Shown here: positions 40,888 to 49,054 of the stretch, piece after piece
Layout of the letters: every line of letters starts with the position of its first letter
Numbering within the stretch: the stretch's first letter is position 1
NCBI GenBank assembly: GCA_019186845.1
Contig: JABARW010000072.1
Location: 1-49,054, forward strand
Origin: Planctomycetota bacterium
GTDB taxonomy: Bacteria; Planctomycetota; UBA8742; UBA2392
DNA length: 49,054 nucleotides
Reading direction: 5' to 3'
Position numbers and translations under genes: made by a program
Notes under the pieces: generated by a model
Seen by the model: only the letters and a program-made list of their open reading frames with translations
Database searches by the model: none
What the model was told of the DNA's origin: nothing

Positions 40888-43002
40888 TTACTTGCGGCCA
40901 AACTGCTCGGCCTTGAACTGGTCCATGTCCGTGCGACGCAGCCCCTTGGTGTCCGCGCCGGAGAGGCGGACATTGGCCTCGAGCACGGCGTGGAACAGGG
41001 CGCCCCGCAAGACGGCGTTCTGGAAATCCGCCAGATCGAGCGTGGCATACGAAAAGTCCGAATAATCCAAGTGAGCTGCGCCAAACGCGGCAGCGGTCAG
41101 GTCCGCCCGGTCAAACATGCAGTTGCGCGCCTGGATGCGCTCAAGGTGGGCCTTCACCAGTCGGGCCTGGGTAAAGGTGCAAGCGTCGAAGTGGGCACCG
41201 CCAAGGTTGGCCTCTTCCAGGTTGGCCTCGCGGAACTCCGTCCCGGGGCCCAGCGCCCCGGACAAGTCCGCCTGCTTGAGCTTGGCCTTGGTGAAGTCCG
41301 CACAGCGAAGCTTCGCCTTCTTCAGGCCAGCTCCCTCGAGGTCAGCCTGGGTGAAGTCCGCCTGTTCCAGGTCCGCGCCGCTGAAGTCGATTTTCTTGAG
41401 CACCAGCTCGCGAAACGAACAGCGCTTGAACTCCCCCTGGGCAAAGCGGGCACCGGCCAGCCTCACTCCTTCAAAGGCTACTCCATGGAATCGCGCAGGC
41501 GAAAGGTCCGTGCCTGACAAGTCGGCGCCCGCAAAGTCGGCATCTTCAAAGTGTGCCTGAGCCAGCTTCACGCCGGTAAGGACCGCCTCACTGAATTCCG
41601 TCTGGCGGGCCTTCACGCCGCTGAGGTCCGCCTGGACCAGCCGTGCCTTGGCAAAGGAGGCCTGGTGCAGGTTACAACCCGCCAGCTTCGCGCCCTCCAT
41701 GTCGCAGCCACCGAAGTCGCAGCCTGAGAGGTCGGCCCCACGGAAGTCATGGCCGCTCCAGGACCTCCCCTGGTCAATGACCTCCCGCAGGTCAGCGCTG
41801 ACCAGCGCGGCGCGGTCAAACGAGGCTCCGCTGATTGTAGCCGCCTTGAAGATTGCACCTCCGAGCTTTGCCCCCTCGCCCCTGGCCCCCTCAAAATCCG
41901 CTGAGCGACAGTTGGCGCGGCTGAGGTCGGCCTTGGTTAGGTCGGCCTCCATGATCCACGCCATGGTCAGGTCGGCTCCGGCCAGGTTCGCACCCTGGAG
42001 GCAGGCCTCGGAAAGATTGGCCGCGTGCAGGTTGGCCTGGCTGAGGTCGGACCCTGCCAGGTTGCACTGCGTGCAGTCCGCGTTTGAGAGGTCGTGGGAC
42101 GCGAGGTTGCGCCCCGTGAGGTTGGCCTGCGAAAGATTGACGTCTGACAGCGACCTGGGCAACTCTTTCGCGGCAGCCAGGTCGCAGTGCGGCAGACCGC
42201 AATGCTCGAACGTAACGCCCTGAAGGTCGGCCCCGGCAAAGTTGCACTCCATGAACAGCGTTTCGCTCATGGCTGCGCCGCGCAGCAGAGCCTGCTTGAA
42301 GGCGCACTGCTGCACCATCACGCTGACCCAACGCGAAGCAGACCAATCCGTGCAAGTCGCGCTGCAGGCGCTGAAAACCGTCTGCGTAAAGGATGCTGAA
42401 GCGAAAGTTGCCGAGTCCAGATTCGTGTCGGAGAATCGGGCGTCCTCAAAGCGGCCCCGGGCGCAATCCAGTTCACGTGCAGAGCCACCGCTGGCCCAGA
42501 GGCCGTGCCACACACGGCCCGCCAGCCTAGCGTGATCCAACTTGCAGCCATCAAGCCGGGCGTGCGACACGGAGGCCGCACTGAAGTCGGCGCGAGTGAG
42601 GTCGCTGGCGGTGCAGCAGAGAAACTCGCCCGTGACGCCAAGGTTGGCCTGCCGCAAGTCGCACTCGCTGAACACCGTAAGTTCAACCTTGGCGCCGCGA
42701 AGGTCTGCGCCGGGCAGGCGGCAGCCATCGAACACAGCCCTGTACAGCGACGCCTCTCCGAGCCTGGTCGTAGATAGATCGCACTGCTGGAAGCTGGCAT
42801 CTGAGAGGTTGCAGCCGCTCAGGTCCGCACCGGAAAAGTCTACGCCCTCGAAAGCAGCCAGGCGCAAGTCCTGCCCGACGAGGCTTTGGCCGGCCAGCGA
42901 AGACCCGCGCAGCACGAGACCGTCCTTGCCCAGGCCGCGGCCCAGCGCATCAAGGAATTCGCGAGCGTTCGTGAACAGTCGCTTTACGAATGGCTCAGGC
43001 AA
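40888..43002 (-). CDS. All-pentapeptide-repeat protein
   Basis: The 704-residue product starts at TTG 43002, behind AAGGGA, overlapping the upstream stop; no closer ATG exists. After about 40 residues almost the entire protein is A(D/N)LXX-type pentapeptide repeats (SGADLSGCNLSDASFQQCDL and so on), expected to fold as a square beta-helix. At 20 residues per turn the roughly 650-residue repeat would give about 33 turns. No enzymatic domain is present. The position after the DUF2169-pentapeptide gene and before DUF3540 suggests a structural part of a type VI effector-loading complex. Confidence 0.82.
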   Translation of the reverse strand: MPEPFVKRLFTNAREFLDALGRGLGKDGLVLRGSSLAGQSLVGQDLRLAAFEGVDFSGADLSGCNLSDASFQQCDLSTTRLGEASLYRAVFDGCRLPGADLRGAKVELTVFSECDLRQANLGVTGEFLCCTASDLTRADFSAASVSHARLDGCKLDHARLAGRVWHGLWASGGSARELDCARGRFEDARFSDTNLDSATFASASFTQTVFSACSATCTDWSASRWVSVMVQQCAFKQALLRGAAMSETLFMECNFAGADLQGVTFEHCGLPHCDLAAAKELPRSLSDVNLSQANLTGRNLASHDLSNADCTQCNLAGSDLSQANLHAANLSEACLQGANLAGADLTMAWIMEADLTKADLSRANCRSADFEGARGEGAKLGGAIFKAATISGASFDRAALVSADLREVIDQGRSWSGHDFRGADLSGCDFGGCDMEGAKLAGCNLHQASFAKARLVQADLSGVKARQTEFSEAVLTGVKLAQAHFEDADFAGADLSGTDLSPARFHGVAFEGVRLAGARFAQGEFKRCSFRELVLKKIDFSGADLEQADFTQADLEGAGLKKAKLRCADFTKAKLKQADLSGALGPGTEFREANLEEANLGGAHFDACTFTQARLVKAHLERIQARNCMFDRADLTAAAFGAAHLDYSDFSYATLDLADFQNAVLRGALFHAVLEANVRLSGADTKGLRRTDMDQFKAEQFGRK

Positions 43003-45445
43003 GCTTGGTTCCCTTCATGTCCGCGCCCTCGAACCTGGCGCCTTCCACCATGCACTGCCAGAACTCAACGCCATACAGGTTGGCCCCGCGGAAGTCGCTT
43101 CCGAGCAGGTGAGCCGACTCCAGTGTGGCCTGAAAGAAATTGGTCTGGGCGCACTGGGCCCCGTCAAGCACCGCCTCTGCAGCCTGGGCCTCGCGGAAGT
43201 CACCGCCCTCCAGCCTGGCGAACTTCAGGTTCGAGGCCGTGAACAGCACCCGCGGCCAGCGCGCCTGGGTCAAGTCGGCACGCTCGAGATTGGCTTCGTC
43301 CATGGCGGGTTCTTCGCCCTGGGATTGCGCAAAGCGTGCTTCCGTGAAATTGCCGCCGCTGCCGCGAAAGCGCGTGAGAATGCACTGGCTGAAATCCGCC
43401 TGCATGCACTGGGCGCGGTCAAAGTCGGCGTCGGTCAGGTTGGCGCCGTTGAAGTCGGCCTTGACGGCCTGACACTGGGTGAAGTTGCCATAGGTGAAGT
43501 CGGCTCCGGCCGCCTTGACCTGAGTGAAGTCGCCCTGCGTGAAGTCGGCATCGCGCGCCACCGCTCGCCGCAGGTCAGCTCCCGCGAACTTAGCCAGGGC
43601 TGCATCGGCGTCCTGGAATTTCGCGGCCTGAAGCACCGCCAGCTTGAAGATGGCGCTGGCGCAGTCCGCCCCGCTGAAGTCAGCTTCAGCACACTGGGCC
43701 TCCGAGAAATCCGCGGCCTCCAGCATGGCGCCCCGAAAGCTGGCTTTCGCCAGCCGCGCCTGCCTGAAGGACGCACCGGCCAGCTCGCACTGGCCAAAGT
43801 CGGCGCCTTCGAGATCCAGCTCCGAGAGGTCGAGCTTGCTCAGGTCCATGTCTTTGAACTTGCCGCCGGCTTTGTGGTGAGCCAGAACGCGCTCGCGCGT
43901 CCAGGGCTGGTCCTCCAAACCGCCAGGCCCCTCCTGTTCGGGCGCCTGATTGGCGCCGGGCACCTTGGCCAGCGCGGCCGCGACATCCTTTTCAATCATC
44001 GCCTCCCAGGCCTTGGCCTGCTTGAGTACATCGTCGATTGCACCCGGCGGCAACTTGGCCTGGGCCGGCTTGGAGAGGGCTGTGAGCACGGACTGCTCAG
44101 ACTGGCGGATGGCCGCGAGGTCCTGCGCCTCTGTGGGTACTACGGCTGCCTTGGGATCGAGGCTCCTGAGCGTGTTGGGCGTAGCGGCCTTCTGGCGTAT
44201 AGCCCGCTCCATCTGGGCCAGCTCGCCCGGATCCCCGCCCTGCATGGCCTGTTTCTCGATGGCCGCCATGCGCTCCTCAAAGGGCTTGATCCAGCTTTCA
44301 TCGGGCAAGGCCGCGCTCTCGACAACAAAGGGCTCCGGCCCCGGCTCCATCTCTGCGTCCGCCTTCTCGATCTCTTCGCAGCGCCGCTTGTAAAGCGCTT
44401 CGTAGTAGGCCAATTCACGCGTGGGCTCAGCGAGGGACTCCACCAGCATGAAGTGCTCAACGATCTCCCGCATCTTGAGCGAACGGATCTCGTGCAGGCC
44501 GCGCCAGGTCAGGGTCAAGAGGCCCTCATCGGCGTCGATCCACAGCGTGTCGAGCTGCAGCGGCACGGGCAGCAGCGGGCCTGTCTTGCCGTCTCTGCCC
44601 TTCTCCCGAACAAACCAAAGTGGCCGCAGGCCGGGAAGCTGGAATTCCTGCCGCGGCTTGTCCGGGTGCATGCCCTCAAGCACCACGGCTTCGTCGCCCT
44701 TTAGAAAGCCCTGCACCTGCTGATCGGCGGGCGCGGCATTGAAGTAGGACCAGTCAAAGTCGTCGGGCATCCATGGCCAGCGCTCGCGCAGCCACTTTCC
44801 CTTGTAGGTTCCGACCTTCGAATGGCGCTGAGGCCAGCCGGGATGAAGGGGCAGAAAGCCCACAGGTTCTTCGCGCGAAGAGGCGGAGCGGATAATGGCC
44901 CGCGGGTTCTCAATGTTCGCGGCGAAGTGGACCAGGCCGACGCCCTCCACGGGCATGGCTTCAAGGCCGCGTCCGAGCGGATTTCGAGCCGAAGAAGGGC
45001 CACCCAGGGCGTGCTCCCAGTCCAGGGGCATGCGCTCGAAGCCCTGGGGCTCGGAGACGGAGGAGGAAAAAATCCCCGGCTTCCAGATGCGGTCGCCAAA
45101 GACCGCCAGTTCTTTGCGCAGCTTGCCGACTTCCAGCGCCACCAGCATCTGCCTCAGCGGCTTGCCGCGCGGGGCGCAGGCGTGACCGCAGAGAAGAACG
45201 TCGGCGGCGGGCTTGAAGAGGGCAAAGTCTGAGGGACTGCGGATGCTGCGCCTGGGATCGTCGCCAAAATGCTGGTCGCCGTTGAGGTCAAGCTGGTCAT
45301 CTTCGGGCAGCGGCTCGGCGGGCTTGCCCTGGGCGAGTTTGAAGGTGCCTTTGAGAATGAAGGTACCCGTAAGCGCCCGTGGCGGCACCCGCCCGGGCAT
45401 GCAGCCGAACTTGAAGCCGCTGTCGTTGACGACTCTGACTGGCAA
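42995..45445 (-). CDS. DUF2169-pentapeptide repeat protein
   Basis: The 816-residue product starts at TTG 45445 behind AAAGGGGAAAGG; no ATG start is available. Residues 1 to about 300 fit DUF2169: LTGTFILKGTFKLAQG, the QHFGDDPRRSIRSPSDFALF segment, ADVLLCGHACAPRGKPL and WEHALGGPSSARNP. The middle (about 330-520) is helical and charged. The last ~290 residues are pentapeptide repeats (LSELDLEGADFGQCELAGAS). DUF2169 proteins act as adaptors that help load effectors onto the spike in several type VI systems. It overlaps the next gene by 8 bases, so the two are translationally coupled. Confidence 0.85.
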   Translation of the reverse strand: MPVRVVNDSGFKFGCMPGRVPPRALTGTFILKGTFKLAQGKPAEPLPEDDQLDLNGDQHFGDDPRRSIRSPSDFALFKPAADVLLCGHACAPRGKPLRQMLVALEVGKLRKELAVFGDRIWKPGIFSSSVSEPQGFERMPLDWEHALGGPSSARNPLGRGLEAMPVEGVGLVHFAANIENPRAIIRSASSREEPVGFLPLHPGWPQRHSKVGTYKGKWLRERWPWMPDDFDWSYFNAAPADQQVQGFLKGDEAVVLEGMHPDKPRQEFQLPGLRPLWFVREKGRDGKTGPLLPVPLQLDTLWIDADEGLLTLTWRGLHEIRSLKMREIVEHFMLVESLAEPTRELAYYEALYKRRCEEIEKADAEMEPGPEPFVVESAALPDESWIKPFEERMAAIEKQAMQGGDPGELAQMERAIRQKAATPNTLRSLDPKAAVVPTEAQDLAAIRQSEQSVLTALSKPAQAKLPPGAIDDVLKQAKAWEAMIEKDVAAALAKVPGANQAPEQEGPGGLEDQPWTRERVLAHHKAGGKFKDMDLSKLDLSELDLEGADFGQCELAGASFRQARLAKASFRGAMLEAADFSEAQCAEADFSGADCASAIFKLAVLQAAKFQDADAALAKFAGADLRRAVARDADFTQGDFTQVKAAGADFTYGNFTQCQAVKADFNGANLTDADFDRAQCMQADFSQCILTRFRGSGGNFTEARFAQSQGEEPAMDEANLERADLTQARWPRVLFTASNLKFARLEGGDFREAQAAEAVLDGAQCAQTNFFQATLESAHLLGSDFRGANLYGVEFWQCMVEGARFEGADMKGTKLA

Positions 45446-45461
45446 TGCCTTTCCCCTTTTG

Positions 45462-46664
45462 TTACCCGAGCTTGATCATGGCACCCTTCAAATCCAGCGG
45501 ACCTCCGGCCTTGATCTCCGCCTTTCCCTTGGCCTTCATGCCGATGATCGCGGCCGCCGCCTTCATGCTTGCACCGGCAAGAATCTGGAAATTGGCGTCG
45601 GCTTTTTCCTTGATCTGGTTGCACTGGAACTGCAGGTCGGTGGCCTTGGCCTTCCAGGTTGTCATTTCCTCCTTGAGCGTCGTTATCTTGCTCTGCTCCG
45701 AGGTGATGGTCTCCTTGAGCGACGCGATGTTGATTTCGTTGGTAGTGATCTTGGTTGTCAACTTGCCAATGGTTTCGTTCGCCGTGGCAATCTGCTGTTC
45801 AAGCTTTGCGATCTGGTCCTTCTGGGCCTTCTTCTTGGCTTCCTCTTCTACGATGACGTGACTGTCCTTGGGCGAGAAGTTGTCCTTCTTGCCCATGTGG
45901 TACTCACGCTTGAGACCGGTGAGGTGATCGGTTTTGGAGCCCAGAATGCGCTCGTACTTGAAGCCAAGAATGTAGGCGCGGGTAAAACCCTGGACTGTCT
46001 TGAGTTCGAAGGGCGTGATTTCGTCGGACTTGCCGCCGAAAACGAAGCCCATCTTGGCTCCGCCCACGAACTCCATGGACACACCGCACACCGTCTTTGT
46101 CGAGTTGCCCTCGACCTTGTGCTCGAAGTTGCCCCAGATCAGGGAATACTTGTTCTGCACCTCCGCCCACCACTGGCCCAGTGTCTTGATCTTGACGCCT
46201 GAACCCGAGGCACAGGCCCCCGCGCCCGCCGGGGGAGGAGATCCGGGGCTGGGCGTGGCGGGACAGCTGGGCACGGTGGTGTTGGGATTGGGCCCCCCGC
46301 CACCACTGACGCCCGCACCGGAACCCGGCGAGTTGGGACCAGTATTGTTCCCACCACCGGCGTTGCTCCCCCCACCCGCGTTGTTCGCCGGAGGCTGGTT
46401 ATTGGCCGGAGGCTGGTTATTGGCCGGAGGCTGGTTGTTGGCCGGGGGCTGGTTATTGGCCGGCGGCTGATTGTTCGCCGGGAGCTGGTTGTCGGGCACG
46501 CCCGCCACAGGGTCCTGACCCGCATCCGGCGGGGACTGGGTATCCGGCGTTCCTGCATCGGGCACGCCACCGGGAATGTCCTGCACGCCGCCGTCCAGCG
46601 GATCGTTGCCAGGAACTCCGGCATCGGGTGTATCTACACCGCCATCAGGTCCGAATGCACACAT
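45462..46664 (-). CDS. Low-complexity/coiled-coil protein of the type VI cluster
   Basis: The 400-residue protein starts MCAFGPDGGVDTPDAG. Residues 1-155 are disordered: Asp/Gly/Pro-rich, then six PPANNQ repeats, then Gly/Asn/Pro. Residues about 155-250 form a beta-rich region (TLGQWWAEVQNKYSLIWGNF and EFVGGAKMGFVFGGKSDEI). Residues about 265-370 are a heptad-like coiled coil (IAKLEQQIATANETIGKLTT). The end, IKAGGPLDLKGAMIKLG, copies the terminal beta strand of VgrG/DUF2345 proteins. It lies between vgrG and the DUF2169 gene, so it could bind the spike or be an effector; no toxin domain is seen. Confidence 0.6.
   Translation of the reverse strand: MCAFGPDGGVDTPDAGVPGNDPLDGGVQDIPGGVPDAGTPDTQSPPDAGQDPVAGVPDNQLPANNQPPANNQPPANNQPPANNQPPANNQPPANNAGGGSNAGGGNNTGPNSPGSGAGVSGGGGPNPNTTVPSCPATPSPGSPPPAGAGACASGSGVKIKTLGQWWAEVQNKYSLIWGNFEHKVEGNSTKTVCGVSMEFVGGAKMGFVFGGKSDEITPFELKTVQGFTRAYILGFKYERILGSKTDHLTGLKREYHMGKKDNFSPKDSHVIVEEEAKKKAQKDQIAKLEQQIATANETIGKLTTKITTNEINIASLKETITSEQSKITTLKEEMTTWKAKATDLQFQCNQIKEKADANFQILAGASMKAAAAIIGMKAKGKAEIKAGGPLDLKGAMIKLG
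46381..46493. repeat. 18-bp tandem repeat encoding PPANNQ
   Basis: About six copies of an 18-bp unit (plus strand GGCTGGTTATTGGCCGGA, with small changes) lie head to tail inside the 45462-46664 gene and encode six PPANNQ-like hexapeptides. The length is a multiple of three so copy-number change keeps the frame. Confidence 0.85.
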
Positions 46665-46695
46665 GTCAACCTCCTGTCAGCCAATCATGGCCGCG

Positions 46696-48279
46696 CTAGG
46701 CCCCAAAAGTCAGTGTCGTGCCTTCCTTGGGTGAATGAATCGTGATCTGCTGGCTGCCGTCGTTGTCCTCGAACTGAAGCACGTTGCCGCCCCCCGTCTG
46801 GATCTTGCACTGGGTCTGGTTGCCGCCCGCGACAGGGCTCGACGTATCGGGGTTGGGAATGGCACCCGCGATGATGGGGCGATCCGGGTCGCCATCGAGA
46901 AACATGACGGCCACCTCCGTACCCTTGTGCAGGGGAAAGTGCATACCCATGCCGCCGCCCGCGTAGGGCTGCATCATGCGCAGGTAGCGGGAGGCCTTGC
47001 CGTCCTTCTTGTCCGAGAGATCGAGCGGGAACTTGACCTTGTAGCGGCCCATGTCGTCAATCTCGGCGTACTTGCCGTCGCCTGAAGCATCAATGACCGC
47101 GGAAAGAAACCCGGAAATCTTCGGCCAGGCCGTGCGTTGCGGCGGGCGATAGGTGCGGTCGGCCGGAATGCTGCGAAACGAGTTGCGGTACTTGGCGTTG
47201 ATGGTCTTGCTGCCCAGTTCGACACTCTGCGACGCTTCGTGGCGCACCTCCACCAGCAGGTGGCTGTTGTTGAGGTCGCTGCGGTAGTGCTTGTCGAGCG
47301 TGTAGGTGGCTCCGGCCCTGAAGCTGCGGCAGTCACTCTCTCCTGAATAGAATATTTCGCGCGCCAGGATTTCCTCACTGCGGATCTGCGCGACCTTCTT
47401 GCCCTCGTCCTTGTTCTTGTAATGGTTGTTGTACTCGTAGACAAAGCCGTCGCCGTTGTCGCTGGCATTTTGTTCAGCCACCAGCGGCTCCGTGGGCTTG
47501 CGCCAGTTGTAGTCCGACAGCACGACCTTCTTGGGCACCACGCGCCGAGAGAACGTGAATACGGGGATGATTTCCTCGCGAAACCAGTCTTCGGACGCCT
47601 TGTCCGACTCTCCGGCCTCCACGCGGTTGTCCGCGTCGCCGAGCGGCTTGTACTGGATGGTAGGCGTGCCCTGAATGGGCTGGTAGGCGGCCGTGCTGTC
47701 GGCGAACACGAGTTTGCTGCCGCTGTCGCTGTGTTCCCAGAAGTAGAAGATGCCCTCGCGCTCCAGCCAGCGATCCAGAAAGTCCAGGTCGGACTCCTCA
47801 TACTGCATCACAAACTCCCGCTTGGGAGGTTCGCTGCAGCGGAACTCGAAGTCGTCCTGGTCGGCCAGGCCATACTCCTTGAGGACCTCCTTGGCGATCT
47901 CGACGACCGTCTTCTCCAGGAAAATCCTGCTGCGATAGGTCAGCGACAGGCGCCACAACGTGGGCACCAGTTCGGCGCGGTATCGCACCCACTCGTGCCG
48001 CTGCTCCACCTGCTCAAAGCTGCGCAGCACCCCGTGAATCTTGAGCGTCTGGATGCCGCGCTTGTCGCCGCCGGCCAGCTTCACGCCCTGCTTGATTTCG
48101 AGGCGGGCCGCTTTCTTGAGCATGTCCTCGAACTTGACGTCGACCTTGGTCGAGACCAACTCGAGGTTGAACACAAAGTACCGCGAGATCTCCTCGGTGC
48201 CGGCGAGCTCAAGCACCTGAAGCGTCTCGTCCTCCACCGCATCGGAGTGAAAGGTCAAAACCCGTTTCGCTTCCGCCAT
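46696..48279 (-). CDS. vgrG: Type VI secretion spike protein VgrG
   Basis: The 527-residue protein has the gp27-like head (LTFHSDAVEDETLQVLELAG to about residue 370), containing QYEESDLDFLDRWLEREGIF, and the gp5-like OB fold with HFPLHKGTEVAVMFLDGDPD and RPIIAGAIPNP. It ends in a short beta-prism region (NVLQFEDNDGSQQITIHSPK). There is no C-terminal effector extension, so cargo must be carried by adaptors encoded downstream. The ATG at 48279 follows AAGGAG. Confidence 0.95.
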   Translation of the reverse strand: MAEAKRVLTFHSDAVEDETLQVLELAGTEEISRYFVFNLELVSTKVDVKFEDMLKKAARLEIKQGVKLAGGDKRGIQTLKIHGVLRSFEQVEQRHEWVRYRAELVPTLWRLSLTYRSRIFLEKTVVEIAKEVLKEYGLADQDDFEFRCSEPPKREFVMQYEESDLDFLDRWLEREGIFYFWEHSDSGSKLVFADSTAAYQPIQGTPTIQYKPLGDADNRVEAGESDKASEDWFREEIIPVFTFSRRVVPKKVVLSDYNWRKPTEPLVAEQNASDNGDGFVYEYNNHYKNKDEGKKVAQIRSEEILAREIFYSGESDCRSFRAGATYTLDKHYRSDLNNSHLLVEVRHEASQSVELGSKTINAKYRNSFRSIPADRTYRPPQRTAWPKISGFLSAVIDASGDGKYAEIDDMGRYKVKFPLDLSDKKDGKASRYLRMMQPYAGGGMGMHFPLHKGTEVAVMFLDGDPDRPIIAGAIPNPDTSSPVAGGNQTQCKIQTGGGNVLQFEDNDGSQQITIHSPKEGTTLTFGA

Positions 48280-48509
48280 GGCATCTCCTTGGCGCGTCAG
48301 CTACCCGCGCCCTCACGCTTTGACTTCATCGATGACGATGACCGACTCGGCCCGAACAAGCGGCAAAACAACGGCCCGACCCCGCATAGAGGCCCGGCCT
48401 GTGCAAACGATGCAGCAGGTTGGAAGCAGGCCGGCGCGGCGGCACCTGCGCGCGCGATGAAGAACCCGGTTTTCCGGCCTGCAATCACTGCGCCGCCTTT
48501 CGTTGTCCC
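48280..48509. other. Intergenic gap between vgrG and clpV
   Basis: About 230 bases without a credible gene separate the clpV stop from the vgrG start. It may contain the vgrG promoter. No clear hairpin or promoter boxes were identified. Confidence 0.4.
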
Positions 48510-49054
48510 CTACTTCTTTCCAAACGCGAAAGTGAATTCGCCCTTGTCGTCCATACCGACCGTCAGCTTCTCCGGCAGCGGACCCTGCGTCATCTGCGAC
48601 AGAATCTCGCTCGATATCTTCGGCAGCAGCGTGCCGCGCAGGATGTGGTCAATATTGCGCGCGCCGGTTTCAACTTCCGTGCAGCGAGCGGCGATGTTGT
48701 CGATGACCTTGTCGTCGACGACCATGAGCATTTTGTGGTTCTCGGCCATGCGCTGCTTGATCTTGTTGAGCTTGAGGATGACGATGTCCTTCATCGCGTT
48801 CACGTCGATGGGGAAGAAGGGCACAATCGACATGCGTGCCAGCAGCGCGGGCTTGAAGTGCTTGCTCAACACCGGGCGGATCGTGGCGATGAGGTCATCG
48901 AGCGGCGGTTTCTCGCTGCCATCGACGGGCACGGCCTGCTGGATCATGTCCGAGGCCAGGTTGCTGGTCATGAAAATGATGGTGTCCTTGAAATCCACCT
49001 CGCGGCCTTCGCCATCGGAGAGCATGCCCTTGTCAAACACCTGGTAGAACAGGT
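48510..49054 (-). CDS. clpV: ClpV-type AAA+ ATPase, C-terminal part, cut by window edge
   Basis: About 180 residues of the C-terminal end are visible; the frame is open to the last base of the window. The sequence is that of the second AAA+ domain of ClpB/ClpV: QVFDKGMLSDGEGREVDFKD, IIFMTSNLASDMI (sensor 1), HFKPALLARMSIVPFFPID and the sensor 2 segment ETGARNIDHILRGTLLP. ClpB would have GARPLKR at the latter place; GARNIDH is the ClpV form. It disassembles the contracted sheath of the type VI apparatus. The rest of the core operon is presumably further right. Confidence 0.88.
   Translation of the reverse strand, partial: LFYQVFDKGMLSDGEGREVDFKDTIIFMTSNLASDMIQQAVPVDGSEKPPLDDLIATIRPVLSKHFKPALLARMSIVPFFPIDVNAMKDIVILKLNKIKQRMAENHKMLMVVDDKVIDNIAARCTEVETGARNIDHILRGTLLPKISSEILSQMTQGPLPEKLTVGMDDKGEFTFAFGKK

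Noticed and set aside
42542..44704. Long plus-strand frame of 720 codons
   Set aside because: It mirrors the pentapeptide repeats on the other strand. The minus-strand frames have regular repeats and DUF2169.
46381..46493. CRISPR or regulatory repeat
   Set aside because: The 18-bp repeats have no spacers and lie in frame inside a gene, encoding PPANNQ.
47422..49047. Plus-strand frame of 541 codons at the right end
   Set aside because: It runs across both vgrG and clpV on the opposite strand and shows no family features.

Overview
The window is GC-rich, densely coded DNA of one bacterium. The mix of DUF1800/DUF1501 secreted proteins, squalene-cyclase-like lipoproteins, PDZ-rich exported proteins, DUF3857/transglutaminase giants and a membrane pyrophosphatase suggests the Planctomycetota or a close relative. 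This placement is inference from gene content; no rRNA is present. TGA is an ordinary stop for many genes here, so the genetic code is standard. LAYOUT. 1-95: start of a transposase on the minus strand, cut by the window edge. 373-4412: a three-gene operon of exported proteins (DUF1800, Tat-exported DUF1501, sorbosone dehydrogenase-like lipoprotein) closed by a hairpin terminator. 4711-9858: exported cyclase-like/PDZ protein, HlyD-like protein, cyclase-like lipoprotein. 9899-12919: Sel1-repeat mini-protein, PLP enzyme and leucyl aminopeptidase, the last two converging on a triplicated terminator-like repeat. 13084-20751: two tandem TPR-DUF3857-transglutaminase paralogues, the second lacking the catalytic Cys. 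20833-31109: a respiratory island. 31115-31229: tRNA-Ala(CGC) and its terminator. 31518-39825: a TPR-like exported protein, a K+-dependent-type membrane pyrophosphatase, a fatty acid hydroxylase-like protein, a small membrane protein, a repeat/PDZ protein and a dienelactone hydrolase-like protein. 39885-49054: type VI secretion genes on the minus strand (ClpV, VgrG, a low-complexity/coiled-coil protein, DUF2169-pentapeptide, pentapeptide, DUF3540, DUF4150/PAAR-like). THE RESPIRATORY ISLAND is the main discovery. An NtrC-type sigma-54 activator lies beside a lipoprotein cytochrome c. Divergent from it runs an operon encoding a degenerate heme-copper oxidase (HCO) subunit I paralogue, two small membrane proteins, a CuA subunit II, a B-type-like HCO subunit I in which the active-site Tyr is replaced by Gln, a membrane-anchored SCO/SenC protein, a cytochrome b/2x[4Fe-4S]/MvhD-like fusion and heme O synthase. 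The Tyr-to-Gln change points to a nitric-oxide-reductase-like (eNOR/CuA-NOR type) rather than an O2-reducing enzyme. The intergenic region holds a near-perfect sigma-54 promoter facing the operon and a weaker one facing the cytochrome gene. The SCO gene carries an in-frame TGA exactly at the second Cys of its copper-binding CxxxC motif, followed 16 nt later by a perfect 7-bp hairpin with a G in its loop, as expected of a bacterial SECIS. It is therefore predicted to be a selenoprotein (CxxxU SCO). Together these genes look like a regulated NO (or alternative acceptor) reductase module with its own copper-insertion and electron-input factors.
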